64,000 nt of DNA, from positions 62,001 to 126,000 of the forward strand of contig CAWJNK010000015.1 in the NCBI GenBank assembly GCA_963844205.1. Reading direction: 5' to 3'. Below, in pieces: positions 23,214 to 31,791 of this stretch. The translations under genes and the position numbers were made by a program. The notes under the pieces are model-generated. The model was not told the DNA's origin. It worked only from the letters and a program-made list of their open reading frames with translations, and did not search any database. Source of the stretch: DASSUW01 sp963844205 (GTDB taxonomy: Bacteria; Actinomycetota; Thermoleophilia; Solirubrobacterales; Solirubrobacteraceae). Each line of letters opens with the position of its first letter. The stretch's first letter is position 1.

Positions 23214-24610
23214 TACGCGATGCCGGTCGTGGTGATCAGGAGCAGCACCAGCGGCGCCGCCCAGACCTGGTAGAAGGGAGCGCCCGGCGGGGCGATCGAC
23301 TCTCGCGGCCAGGCGATGTTCACGGTCTCGAAGGCGAGCCATGCCACCGCCACGGCGTTCAGCACGAGCCCGGCCCGCCCCAGTTGCACGTGCCCCTGCG
23401 GCTGCCAGCTGCCGCGCACCCTGGCCACGAGCGCGGCGACGGCGATCAGGAGGAACGACACGTAGATCGCCGCGGTGCCGAACACGATCAGGGTGCCGAT
23501 CGCGGTGGCGTCGAGGCCCAGGAGGAGTCCGCCGCAGGCCACCGCGGCGGTGACGACGATCGCGGCGAGCGGCGAGCCACGCCGGTCCACGCGGCGCAGC
23601 ACGCGCGACGCCGGGAGCGCGCCGTCACGGGCCATCGAGTACAGCGTGCGGGCCGTGAGCGACTGCGAGGCCATGCCGCAGCTGAGGAAGGCGACGAGCA
23701 CGAGCGCCGCGAACGGCTTCGCCGACCACGAGCCGAACGAGTTGACGACCGTGGTGGTCAACGGGTCGAGATCGTCGCCGCGCACGACCGCCCCGGGATC
23801 CGGATGGGCGAGCGCCGCCGCCACGGCGTTGAGCATCACGAGCGCGCCGACCGTGAGCAGGGCGACCCAGAGGGCCCGCGGCACGTGACGGGCGGCGTTC
23901 CGCGTCTCCTCGGCACCGGCCACGCACGCGTCGAAGCCGATGAACACCCAGCCGCCCACGGCGAGCGCCGCCAGCAGGGCCGCGCCCACCGAGCCGCCGG
24001 AGCGCGCCTCGGCCCCCAGCGTCTGCGTGAGGATCGACAGATCCTGCTCGCGGAAGACCAGCAGCAGCGCCATGCCGATGCCCACGGCCGCCGCCGCCTC
24101 CGCGGCGATGCCCGCCTCGACCACCCGCTTCAGCACGCGGATGCCGCCCGCGCCGACCAGCGCGCACACGAGCACGAGCACCATCGCCGTGACGACGATC
24201 GACGAGGAGGTCGCCTCGATGCCGGCCACCGTGAGCGCCCACGGCGCGCCGAGATACGCGATCGTGGTGTTGGCCACCGCGTACGCGCAGACCGCCATCC
24301 AGCCGTTGAACCAGCCGTAGCCCCAGCCCAGCAGCCGACGACTCCACTGGTAGGCCCCTCCGGTCAGCGGGAACTCGGCCGCGAGCTCCGAGTACACCGC
24401 CAGCACCGTGCATTGCCCGGCGAGCACGACCGGGAGCACCCACACCCACGCGGGTCCCGCGACCGAGGTCCCGATGAGCACGACCGCGTACAGCCCCACG
24501 ACCGGCGAGATCGTCGCGAAGCCGAGAGCGACGTTCTCGAGCCCGTGCAGGTCGCGGCGGAGCTCCTGCTCGTATCCGAGCTCCAGCAGCCGTGAGGCGT
24601 CCTCGTCCAT
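23114..24610 (-). CDS. APC-superfamily amino-acid permease
   Basis: 498 residues with about 12 membrane segments. The N-terminus shows the APC pattern (LENVALGFATISPVVGLYAV, LAAEFPLTGGAYQWSRRLLG), and TM6 contains GFDACVAGAEET. It imports an amino acid or amine by cation symport or exchange; specificity cannot be read from sequence. The C-terminus overlaps the PH-like gene on the other strand by 100 bp. It is monocistronic, with no partner enzyme adjacent. Confidence 0.88.
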   Translation of the reverse strand: MDEDASRLLELGYEQELRRDLHGLENVALGFATISPVVGLYAVVLIGTSVAGPAWVWVLPVVLAGQCTVLAVYSELAAEFPLTGGAYQWSRRLLGWGYGWFNGWMAVCAYAVANTTIAYLGAPWALTVAGIEATSSSIVVTAMVLVLVCALVGAGGIRVLKRVVEAGIAAEAAAAVGIGMALLLVFREQDLSILTQTLGAEARSGGSVGAALLAALAVGGWVFIGFDACVAGAEETRNAARHVPRALWVALLTVGALVMLNAVAAALAHPDPGAVVRGDDLDPLTTTVVNSFGSWSAKPFAALVLVAFLSCGMASQSLTARTLYSMARDGALPASRVLRRVDRRGSPLAAIVVTAAVACGGLLLGLDATAIGTLIVFGTAAIYVSFLLIAVAALVARVRGSWQPQGHVQLGRAGLVLNAVAVAWLAFETVNIAWPRESIAPPGAPFYQVWAAPLVLLLITTTGIAYYSVRAPKAVSRSTSQAAREVVNRSSTVPDRSR

Positions 24611-24647
24611 CCGGTGTCTCGCGAGCGTATCGGGGCGCAGTGACTAG

Positions 24648-24677
24648 GGGGCGGATTGGGGGTCGTCCACGATGCGA
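24648..24677 (+). promoter_or_regulatory. GGGGTCG-TCCACGATGCGA motif (copy B)
   Basis: A roughly 29-bp stretch starting GGGCGG and containing GGGGGTCG then TCCACGATGCGA, 49 bases before the small secreted protein. A near copy lies at 28493-28521 before another secreted protein gene. Probably a promoter or regulator site; the class is unknown. Confidence 0.4.
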
Positions 24678-24726
24678 ACCCCGCTCGTGGCCTGGCACGG
24701 TCCTCGGCGTCCGACAACCACTCCCC

Positions 24727-24951
24727 ATGGAGGCACCCTTGCTCCCGCTCCCCATCCGCATCGCGCTCGGCGCCGCGGCCGCCGTCGCCGTCGCGCTCGC
24801 CGCGTCGACGTCGGCCCAGGCCGCGCCGACGGCCGTCGAGCGCACCAGCGCGACGTCGCTCAACTACACGCTCCCGGCCGACGCGGTCGGCCTCAACTAC
24901 ACGCTGCCCGGCGACGACGTCGGGTTCCACTTCGTCCGCAAGGCGGGCTGA
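24727..24951 (+). CDS. 74-aa secreted peptide with a tandem LNYTLP motif
   Basis: Signal peptide of about 32 residues: hydrophobic core AAAAVAVALAAS and a likely cleavage after AQA. The mature part is only about 42 residues and contains LNYTLPADAVG followed directly by LNYTLPGDDVG, then FHFVRKAG. No Cys. It is unlike any family I can name. It lies between the permease and the LAL regulator, with its own upstream motif and a strong terminator. Confidence 0.6.
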   Translation: MEAPLLPLPIRIALGAAAAVAVALAASTSAQAAPTAVERTSATSLNYTLPADAVGLNYTLPGDDVGFHFVRKAG

Positions 24952-24957
24952 AGGCCC

Positions 24958-24989
24958 ACGCGGCCCGCAGCACACGCTGCGGGCCGCGT
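24958..24989. terminator. Strong bidirectional terminator
   Basis: 14-bp perfect stem, ACGCGGCCCGCAGC with GCTGCGGGCCGCGT, loop ACAC. It serves the secreted peptide gene and the convergent LAL regulator, whose stop lies at its edge. Confidence 0.75.
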
Positions 24990-27787
24990 CAGGCGGCCAG
25001 CGCGCCGGGGAGCTGGACGCGCGAGCTGATGTCCAGCTTGCGGTAGGCGCTCGTGAGGTGCACCTCGACAGTCTTGGTCGTCACGAACAGCGACTGCGCG
25101 ATCTCGCGGTTGGTCGCGCCCTGGGCGGCGAGGCCGGCGACCCGGCGCTCGCTCGCCGTGAGCGCCTCGGCGCCGCGCAGCAGGAGCCGGCGGGCCCGCG
25201 CGCCGGTCGCCAGCAGCTCCGTCTCGGCTCTCTCGACCACGGGCAGCGCACCGTGCCGGAGCGCGACGTCGAGACCTTCCCGCAGCCGCTCTCGGGCATC
25301 GACCCGGCGGTTGGCCCGCCGCAGAGCGGCACCGAGCTCGACGAGCGCCTTCGCGTGTTCGAGGCGCGCTGGTGAGCCTTCCGTCACGGTGACGGCCTCC
25401 TCCAGCAGCTCGCGGCCCGCGGTGCCGCCCTCGGCCAGCCCCATGGCGCGAAGCGAGATGGACAGCGCGCGCGGAGCGCCCCAGCGGCGGCTGAGCGCGA
25501 GCTCCTCGGCCGCGAGGGCGGCGGCGCGATCGCGCTCGCCGAGCGCGAGCAGGACGATCGCCGCCTGCGAGCGCCATGCCATGAACGCGGGGTTGGTGCG
25601 CCCCAGCTCCTCCATGCGCCGGCCCGCGTCGAGGAGGTCGGCGACGGCGCCGCGCAGATCGCCCCCGAGCACGCGCAGCCGTGCCGCGCTGTCGACGAGC
25701 CAGTGCCGGAGAGCGAAGGCGGGCACCGGCTCCCCCGCCCGCGGGATGCCCCGCGCCAGCGCCCGGGCGGCTTCGTCGAGCCGGCCCTGCTCCATCAGCG
25801 CGTCGGCCAGATAGGCGGCCGCCCACCGCGCGCCGATCGCGACGTTCCACTGCCCCACCGCGCTCAGCGCGTCGACCGCGTCGCTCTCGGCGTCCGCGAT
25901 CTGGCCGCGGAGGAAGGCCGCGCGGGCCCGGAACACCTTGACGGCGGCGAACGCGAGCACCGACCCGTGCGCGTGCGCATGCGCGAGCGCGTCGTCCAGC
26001 ACCGGGCGGACGTCGCGGTCCGCGTGCATGAGCACGAGCGCAGCGGCTGCGAGCCCGCCGCCGCCGTTGTCCTGCTCGACGAAGACCCCGCCCGCGAGCG
26101 CGCGCTCCGCGCCTTCCGTGGCCTGCTCCGCCGAGGCGCCCGAGTGGGCGTCGACATACGCGCCGAGCGCTTCGAGCCAGCGGCCGCCGAGATCCTGCTC
26201 GCAGCAGGCTCTGGGCAGTTGCAGACGGGCGGCACCCGACCGGGTGAAGACGGTGTGCGCGCGCGCCGCCTCGAGCAGGCGACGCAGCGGCGTGTCGACC
26301 GGGGGCAGCTCGGCGAGGGCGCGTTCGAAGGCGCGGACGGCCTCGTCGACGCGCGCCTGCGTGTACAGCGTCCTGCCGAGCGTGAAGCCGACCTGCGCGC
26401 GCTGGTCCGGTTCTGCGAGCAGGTCGAGCGCCTGCGCGAGGTGTTCGGCCGCCGCGGGGTCGTTGACCAAGCTCTCGCTGACGCCGAGCTCGATCAGCAG
26501 CTCCGGACGCACGGCGTCGTCGGGCGGCTCCGCGAGCGCACGCCGGAGGTAGGCGACGCTGCTCTCGGCGGCCCCGCGCGTGCGTGCGTCGCGCGCCGCC
26601 GCGCGGAGCGTCTCCACCACGCCTGAATCGCCCTCGGCGGGCGCCATCAGCAGGTGCGCGGCGACCCGCTCGGGCTCGGCGCCGGCGTGCGCCAGCAGCG
26701 ACGCGGCGCGGCGGTGACCGCGGCTTCGCTCCAGCGGCGCCAGGTCACCCTCGACCGCCGCCCGCACGACGGGATGGACGAACGCGAGCTGCGGATTCGT
26801 GCGCAGCACGTCCGCGGCCTGCAGCGCCAGCACGGCCTCGAACGCCTGGTCGCCGTCGAGCTGCGCCAGCGCTGCGGCGTGGTCGAAGTCGGCTCCGTCG
26901 CCCAGCACGGCGACGGCCCGCGCCATCGCGACGGCGGCGCGCGGCAGCCGCTCGAGCCGGGTCACGACCGTGCGCCGGATCGCCTGGGCCCCGAGGTCGC
27001 GGAGCGTTGCAGCCGCCGCGGCATCCGGCTCCAGGCCCTGCGCGGCGACCGCCCGGACGAGCTCGCGCAGCCACAACGGGTTCCCGCCGCTCTCGGCGTG
27101 GCACGCGGCGTAGAAGGCGGGAGTCGCCGCCGTGGAGAGCAGATCGCGGACGACGGCGGCAGAACCCAGTTCGCTGAGCGGCGCGGGTCGCACGAGAATG
27201 GTGAGCGGGTCCTCGACGAGTTGTGCGATGGGCGAGCTCGACCCCGGGGGGCGCGTGCTCGCCACGACGATGACCGGGAGGTCTTCCATGCGCGGCAGCA
27301 GGTACGCGAGCCAGCGCAGCGAGGCGAGGTCGCACCAGTGCAGGTCGTCGATGCAGACGAGCAGCGGTCGGCGCGCGCTGAGGTTGACCGTCGCCGCGTA
27401 CAGCCCGTGGAGCGCCGAGAAGGAGAGATCGCCCTCGTCATGGGTGCCCGTGGGATCCAGCACCGGCACCGCCGTCCGTGCCGCGCCGGCGAGGACCTGG
27501 GCGCGCTCGGCTGCGGAAAGGGCCGTCAGGACGGGCTCGAGCAGCTGTCGCACGATCCCGTAGGAACGCTCGTGCTCCAACTCGACACCGCGCGCGCGGA
27601 GGACCTCCAGACCGGCGGAGGGGGCACGCCTCCGCGCCTCCGCGAGCAGACGCGTCTTGCCGATCCCGGGCGGCCCCTCGACGAGGACGAGACGCCCGCC
27701 GCCGGCGGCGTCGACGTCGAGGAGTCGGTCGAATACGGCTAACTCGGCGTCCCGTTCGTACAGCTGGCGTGGCTCGTGAATCGTCAT
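24989..27787 (-). CDS. Large ATP-binding LuxR-family regulator (LAL)
   Basis: 932 residues. The N-terminal AAA/NB-ARC-like ATPase has Walker A EGPPGIGKTRLL near residues 38-49 and a Walker B-like LLVCIDDLHW. A long TPR-like helical middle follows, with a C-terminal LuxR HTH (LTASERRVAGLAAQGATNRE, then VTTKTVEVHLTSAYRKL). LAL proteins activate carbohydrate or secondary-metabolite genes in response to a ligand. ATG 27787 was preferred over the upstream in-frame start because the extension lies in the operator region. It is divergent from the TetR gene, which may repress it. Confidence 0.88.
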   Translation of the reverse strand: MTIHEPRQLYERDAELAVFDRLLDVDAAGGGRLVLVEGPPGIGKTRLLAEARRRAPSAGLEVLRARGVELEHERSYGIVRQLLEPVLTALSAAERAQVLAGAARTAVPVLDPTGTHDEGDLSFSALHGLYAATVNLSARRPLLVCIDDLHWCDLASLRWLAYLLPRMEDLPVIVVASTRPPGSSSPIAQLVEDPLTILVRPAPLSELGSAAVVRDLLSTAATPAFYAACHAESGGNPLWLRELVRAVAAQGLEPDAAAAATLRDLGAQAIRRTVVTRLERLPRAAVAMARAVAVLGDGADFDHAAALAQLDGDQAFEAVLALQAADVLRTNPQLAFVHPVVRAAVEGDLAPLERSRGHRRAASLLAHAGAEPERVAAHLLMAPAEGDSGVVETLRAAARDARTRGAAESSVAYLRRALAEPPDDAVRPELLIELGVSESLVNDPAAAEHLAQALDLLAEPDQRAQVGFTLGRTLYTQARVDEAVRAFERALAELPPVDTPLRRLLEAARAHTVFTRSGAARLQLPRACCEQDLGGRWLEALGAYVDAHSGASAEQATEGAERALAGGVFVEQDNGGGGLAAAALVLMHADRDVRPVLDDALAHAHAHGSVLAFAAVKVFRARAAFLRGQIADAESDAVDALSAVGQWNVAIGARWAAAYLADALMEQGRLDEAARALARGIPRAGEPVPAFALRHWLVDSAARLRVLGGDLRGAVADLLDAGRRMEELGRTNPAFMAWRSQAAIVLLALGERDRAAALAAEELALSRRWGAPRALSISLRAMGLAEGGTAGRELLEEAVTVTEGSPARLEHAKALVELGAALRRANRRVDARERLREGLDVALRHGALPVVERAETELLATGARARRLLLRGAEALTASERRVAGLAAQGATNREIAQSLFVTTKTVEVHLTSAYRKLDISSRVQLPGALAA

Positions 27788-27793
27788 TGATAA

Positions 27794-27830
27794 CCTAACG
27801 CTGTTAGGAACTGAACGCGCGTTAGCGTAA
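27794..27830. promoter_or_regulatory. TetR-type operator between the divergent regulators
   Basis: CCTAACGCTGTTAGG (27794-27808) is a perfect 6-bp palindrome around GCT. A second site has GCGTTA (27819-27824), complementary to TAACGC in the first, and TTAGCGTAA (27822-27830) is itself nearly palindromic. The 66-bp gap must hold both promoters, so binding here would control both genes. Confidence 0.55.
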
Positions 27831-27853
27831 TCGCAGACTGAGCGAATCGTCAA

Positions 27854-28471
27854 GTGGCTCGTCCGACCACCCCTCTCCTTTCACGCCGCGGCATCGCCGA
27901 AGCCGCGCTGGAGCTGATCGACGGCGAGGGCCTCGAACGGCTGACCATGCGCAAGCTCGCCAGTCACCTCGGCGTCGAGGGCGCGTCGCTCTATCACCAC
28001 ATCGCCTCGAGGGACGACCTGCTCGACGAGGTCTCGGCGCTCATCAACGAGGAGATCGCGCCGGTGAAGCCGGATCCGGACGCCACGTGGCAGACCAACC
28101 TCGCCGAGGCGGCGCGCGAGTACCGTCGCGCCTTCGCGCGGCACCCCGAGGTGCTCGGGGTGATCATGCGCCGTCCCGTCCGCACCCGTTCGGCGCTCAC
28201 GACGTACGACCGCCTGTTCACGATCCTGCTGGCGGCCGGCTGGGACGGGGCGGAGGCCAGCGCCATCATGGCCGCCCTCGACTACCTCGTGCTCGGGTCC
28301 GGGATCCTGCGCTTCACCGCCGGCTTCGAGCAGCCGGTGGAGGAGTACGAGCAGGACCATCCCTCGCTTGCGCGCGCGTTGGCCGCGGCCGATCGGGCCA
28401 CGCTCGACGATCGCGGCTTCGAGCTCGGGCTGCGCGCGCTGCTGGCCGGGCTCGGCGAACCCGCGGCCTGA
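27854..28471 (+). CDS. TetR-family repressor (TetR_C/tetracycline-repressor-like)
   Basis: 205 residues. The N-terminal HTH is LTMRKLASHLGVEGASLYHH (about 35-54), preceded by the first helix GIAEAALELIDGEG. The C-terminal ligand-binding domain resembles that of the tetracycline repressor group (ALDYLVLGSGILRF). It starts at a GTG immediately after palindromic operator-like DNA shared with the LAL gene. Likely autoregulated and a repressor of the LAL regulator; the ligand is unknown. Confidence 0.87.
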   Translation: MARPTTPLLSRRGIAEAALELIDGEGLERLTMRKLASHLGVEGASLYHHIASRDDLLDEVSALINEEIAPVKPDPDATWQTNLAEAAREYRRAFARHPEVLGVIMRRPVRTRSALTTYDRLFTILLAAGWDGAEASAIMAALDYLVLGSGILRFTAGFEQPVEEYEQDHPSLARALAAADRATLDDRGFELGLRALLAGLGEPAA

Positions 28472-28492
28472 CGGGGCGGGGGCAAAGATTGG

Positions 28493-28521
28493 GGGGCGGT
28501 TAGGGGTCGCTCCACGATGCG
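28493..28521 (+). promoter_or_regulatory. GGGGTCG-TCCACGATGCGA motif (copy C)
   Basis: Same length as copy B, starting GGGCGG and ending in TCCACGATGCGA. It lies 98 bases before the PKD-domain protein start. The TCCACGATGCGA part also occurs in inverted-repeat element copy 2 (21889-21900). Confidence 0.4.
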
Positions 28522-28619
28522 AGGGTCCGCCGGGGGACGGCACCATGCGCCGGCCGCGACGCTCCCCTCTCTCACCGCGCGGCGCTCCCCGCTCCCCACC
28601 TTCCCGGAGGTCATCCCCA

Positions 28620-31583
28620 ATGCAGCGCCTCCCGTTCGCCGTCGCGGCGATCGTCGTCATGCTCGTAACGGCCGGGTCGGCGTCCGCCCACCCGCCGGAC
28701 GCCTCGTTCGAGTACACCCCGGCCGATCCGGCGCCGGGCGAGGAGGTGACGTTCCGGTCCACGAGCAAGGGCCCGCCGGAGCACACGCAGTTCCTCGCCC
28801 ATATGTGGGACCTCGACGGCGACGGCCAGTTCGACGACGGCAACGAGACGGTCGCCACGCACGCGTACCCCGCGGGCGTGCACGTCGTGCGGCTGCGCGT
28901 GAGCTACCTGGGCGCCGACGGCTCTCACAGCGACGTCACCGAGCGGAGCATCACGGTCGGTCAGGCGCAGCCGCAGCCGACGCCGGAGCCGACGCCCGAG
29001 TCGAGCAACCAGGCGCCGGTCGCGACCTACGACAAGCAGTGCAAGAAGGTCGGGACGCTGGTCAGCTGTGCCGGCCTCTTGGCGCGCGAGAGCGTGCCGA
29101 AGGTGCTCGACGCCTCGCCGTCCCATGACCCCGACGGCTCGATCGTCAAGTACGAGTGGGACCTCGACGCGAACGGCGCGTTCGAGCGCGACACCGGTGC
29201 GACGCCCACGCTCACGCACACGTTCGAGGCGCTGAAGGGCCTCGTCGACACGCGCAAGCGGCTGGTGCGCGTGCGGGTGACGGACGACAAGGGCGCCACC
29301 GACACCGACGAGGTGACGCTAACGCTGCTGGAGCCCGCCTGCCAGCCCGGCATGACGCACGGCAAGCTGAGCGTCAAGTCGGCCTGCATCCGCAAGCGGA
29401 CGATCGAGCGCGACGGCCGCGCGGTGACGCGCTGGTACTCCGAGGAGGCCGTCGTCCTCAACGGGATCACCGTCCGCCCGCTGTCGGGCAGCACCCTCGT
29501 GATCGACATCCCGGCCGGCGCGGCGCCCGAGATCAAGGCGAACCGCGCGGCCGTGACGGTGCCGGCCAAGGGGTCGATCGTCAAGCTGTTCGACGGTCGC
29601 ATCGCCTGGCGGCTCTCGTCCGACCGGCTGGGCGGCTTCGAGGTCGACGGCCAGGCACGGCTGAACGGCCTGCGCATCACCGGCATGCCGGGCGCCCCCG
29701 AGCTGGTCTCGGGCGGGAGCTCGAAGCTCGGCGTCTACCTGGCGCTGCCGCAGCAGTTCGGCGGGTCGACGTCGGACGAGCCGATCATGTTGCGGCCCGG
29801 CGCCGCCACCGCGTCGGCGTCCGCGCCGTTCTCCTTCGAGGTGCGCGACGCCGCCGTCGGCCCGATCGGCCTGCATGAGCTGAGGGTCACCTACGACGGC
29901 GTCGACCTGTGGGAGATCTCCGCGAAGGTCGGGCTCCCCGACCCGATCCCCTACACGATCGAGGGCGACGCCGGCATCCGCAACGGCGAGTTCGAGCACG
30001 CCGGTGCGGCCGTCGACTTCGGCAGCCCCGGAATCGGCCCGTTCGGCCCCGTCTTCCTGCAGCGGATCGCCTTCCGGATCGAGATCAACCCGAAGAGGAG
30101 CAACTGCGTCCCGCACGTCGGGGTCGAGACGTTCAACCAGCAGCAGTTCATGAAGGACACGTTCGGCTGGACGTTCAACCCGCCGCTGCCCGACATCGTG
30201 ATCGACTACGGCATCCCGACGTTCGCGCTGTGCGGCGACGTCAAGCTCACCGCCGGGCCGAACATCCTCGGCGCCTCCGCGATCAGCCTCGACGCCGGCC
30301 TCGGGCTGGCGACCTACGCCGATCGCCCGGCGGTGCTGCGCGCCTACGGCAAGCTGCGCCTCGTCGAGATCCCGCTGGTCGACGCGCGGCTGCAGTTCCA
30401 CACCGACGGCTACATGAAGATGCGCGCCGACTTCCGCTGGGGCATCGACGGCGTGGCCAGCCTCCAGGGGTTCCTGCTGTTCGAGGCGATGTTCCCGAAG
30501 TTCAACGCCGAGGCGTACATCAAGGCGTGCCTCGACTTCGTGGACTGGTGCGCCTCGGCGAAGGCTCTCGTGTCCAGCAAGGGCGTGGCGGTGTGCCTCA
30601 AGATCGACGTGCTGGTCGACGACTGGGAGCCCGGCTTCGGCTATCGCTGGGGCGAGACGTTCCCGACGCTCTACTTCGCCGGCTGCGAGCTCGGGCCCTA
30701 CCGCGAGCACATCAAGCGAGCGGGCGCCTCCGGCGCGCGAGCAGCCGCCGCGGGTGACGCCCGGACGATCGACCTCCCGGCCGGACTGCCCGGCGCGGTG
30801 ATCGCGCTGGAGGGCAAGGACGCGCCGCCCAAGGTCACGCTCGTCGGCCCGAAGGGCGAGCGGCTGACGACGCCCGACGACCTCGAGCCGGTCCAGCAGA
30901 GCCCGTTCTTCGTGCTCAAGGACCCGCGCGCGAAGCTGACGCAGATCGCGATCTCGAAGCCCAGCGCCGGCCGCTGGCGGATCGAGGTCGAGGACGGCTC
31001 CTCGGAGATCGTCTCGCTGCGGTCGGCCGACGGCCTCGACGAGCCGAAGGTCGACGCCCGCGTGACCGGCCGCGGCCACCGCCGGGCGCTTGCGTACCGG
31101 ATCGAGCCGCGCGAGGGCCAGAAGGTCACGTTCATGGAGAGCGGGGCGAGCGCGGGTGGCCTCATCGGCGTCGCGAAGGGCAGCGAGGGACGGCTTCGCT
31201 TCACCCCGGGTGACGGGCGCGCCGAGCGGCGCGACATCGTCGCCGTCGTGGAGCAGGACGGCCAGATGCGCGACAAGATCGTGGTCGCCCGCTACCGCTC
31301 CCCGTCCGCCGCGCGGCCGGGCAAGCCGTCGCAGCTGCGGGTGCGGCGCGTCGGCTCGACCCTGGTGGCGACGTGGCGCGGCGCGCGCGGCGCGGAGCGC
31401 CACCAGGCGGCGGTCCGGCTCAGCAACGGGCGCCGCACGGTCATCACGACCGGTCGCCGCCGCGTCGCCATCCGGCGCGTGCCGCGTCACGTCAGCGGCA
31501 CGGTCCGGGTCCACGGGCTCACGGCCGCCGGCATGAAGGGCCGCGACGCCGTCGCCGCGCTGCGGCGGCGCCCGGCCCGCTGA
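28620..31583 (+). CDS. Large secreted PKD-domain protein
   Basis: 987 residues with a 23-residue signal peptide (VAAIVVMLVTAGSASA). Two PKD-like domains follow: WDLDGDGQFDDGNETVATHAY near residue 65 and YEWDLDANGAFERD near 180, with a Pro/Gln/Glu linker between them. A long, unassigned beta-rich region (about 250-720) contains several Cys. The C-terminal part ends in a fibronectin-III-like segment (KPSQLRVRRVGSTLVATWRG). GGAGG lies 9 bases before the ATG. Probably a cell-surface or extracellular structural/adhesive protein. It is followed by two small secreted-protein genes. Confidence 0.78.
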   Translation: MQRLPFAVAAIVVMLVTAGSASAHPPDASFEYTPADPAPGEEVTFRSTSKGPPEHTQFLAHMWDLDGDGQFDDGNETVATHAYPAGVHVVRLRVSYLGADGSHSDVTERSITVGQAQPQPTPEPTPESSNQAPVATYDKQCKKVGTLVSCAGLLARESVPKVLDASPSHDPDGSIVKYEWDLDANGAFERDTGATPTLTHTFEALKGLVDTRKRLVRVRVTDDKGATDTDEVTLTLLEPACQPGMTHGKLSVKSACIRKRTIERDGRAVTRWYSEEAVVLNGITVRPLSGSTLVIDIPAGAAPEIKANRAAVTVPAKGSIVKLFDGRIAWRLSSDRLGGFEVDGQARLNGLRITGMPGAPELVSGGSSKLGVYLALPQQFGGSTSDEPIMLRPGAATASASAPFSFEVRDAAVGPIGLHELRVTYDGVDLWEISAKVGLPDPIPYTIEGDAGIRNGEFEHAGAAVDFGSPGIGPFGPVFLQRIAFRIEINPKRSNCVPHVGVETFNQQQFMKDTFGWTFNPPLPDIVIDYGIPTFALCGDVKLTAGPNILGASAISLDAGLGLATYADRPAVLRAYGKLRLVEIPLVDARLQFHTDGYMKMRADFRWGIDGVASLQGFLLFEAMFPKFNAEAYIKACLDFVDWCASAKALVSSKGVAVCLKIDVLVDDWEPGFGYRWGETFPTLYFAGCELGPYREHIKRAGASGARAAAAGDARTIDLPAGLPGAVIALEGKDAPPKVTLVGPKGERLTTPDDLEPVQQSPFFVLKDPRAKLTQIAISKPSAGRWRIEVEDGSSEIVSLRSADGLDEPKVDARVTGRGHRRALAYRIEPREGQKVTFMESGASAGGLIGVAKGSEGRLRFTPGDGRAERRDIVAVVEQDGQMRDKIVVARYRSPSAARPGKPSQLRVRRVGSTLVATWRGARGAERHQAAVRLSNGRRTVITTGRRRVAIRRVPRHVSGTVRVHGLTAAGMKGRDAVAALRRRPAR

Positions 31584-31614
31584 CCTCATCCCCCCAGACA
31601 GAGAGGAACTCGAG

Positions 31615-31791
31615 ATGCGCCTCAGGCGCTTATTGATCGCGGTCGCCGCGGTCGCGGCCACCTCGGTCGCCGGCGTCGGCTACGCCGCCGTGCCCGGTGC
31701 CGACGGAACGATCCATGGCTGCTACGACAACGTCTCCGGCCAGATGCGGCTGTATGACGCGTACGCGATCTGCGCGGAGGCCGCACCGTGA
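31615..31791 (+). CDS. 58-aa secreted protein with a GTIHGCYD motif
   Basis: Signal-like N-terminus (MRLRRLLIAVAAVAATSVAG) followed by GADGTIHGCYDNVSGQMRLYD and a second Cys. The ADGxIxxCYxxxxGxLR pattern is seen in exported actinobacterial proteins that are usually two to three times longer, so this copy may be shortened. GAGAGGAA lies 6 bases before the ATG. The stop overlaps the next start (GTGA), so the two are coupled. Confidence 0.6.
   Translation: MRLRRLLIAVAAVAATSVAGVGYAAVPGADGTIHGCYDNVSGQMRLYDAYAICAEAAP

Noticed and set aside
24625..24635. GTATC near the amino-acid permease start as another member of the PKS promoter motif
   Set aside because: Only the core pentamer matches, without the TG/CA flanks, and the gene is outside the locus.
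24989..27853. Longer LAL regulator starting at 27853
   Set aside because: The extra 22 residues are encoded by the palindromic operator/promoter DNA, and a normal start with homology exists at 27787.
28368..28619. N-terminal extension of the PKD protein in the same frame
   Set aside because: It overlaps the TetR gene and would remove the signal peptide from the N-terminus. ATG 28620 has GGAGG and a clean signal sequence.
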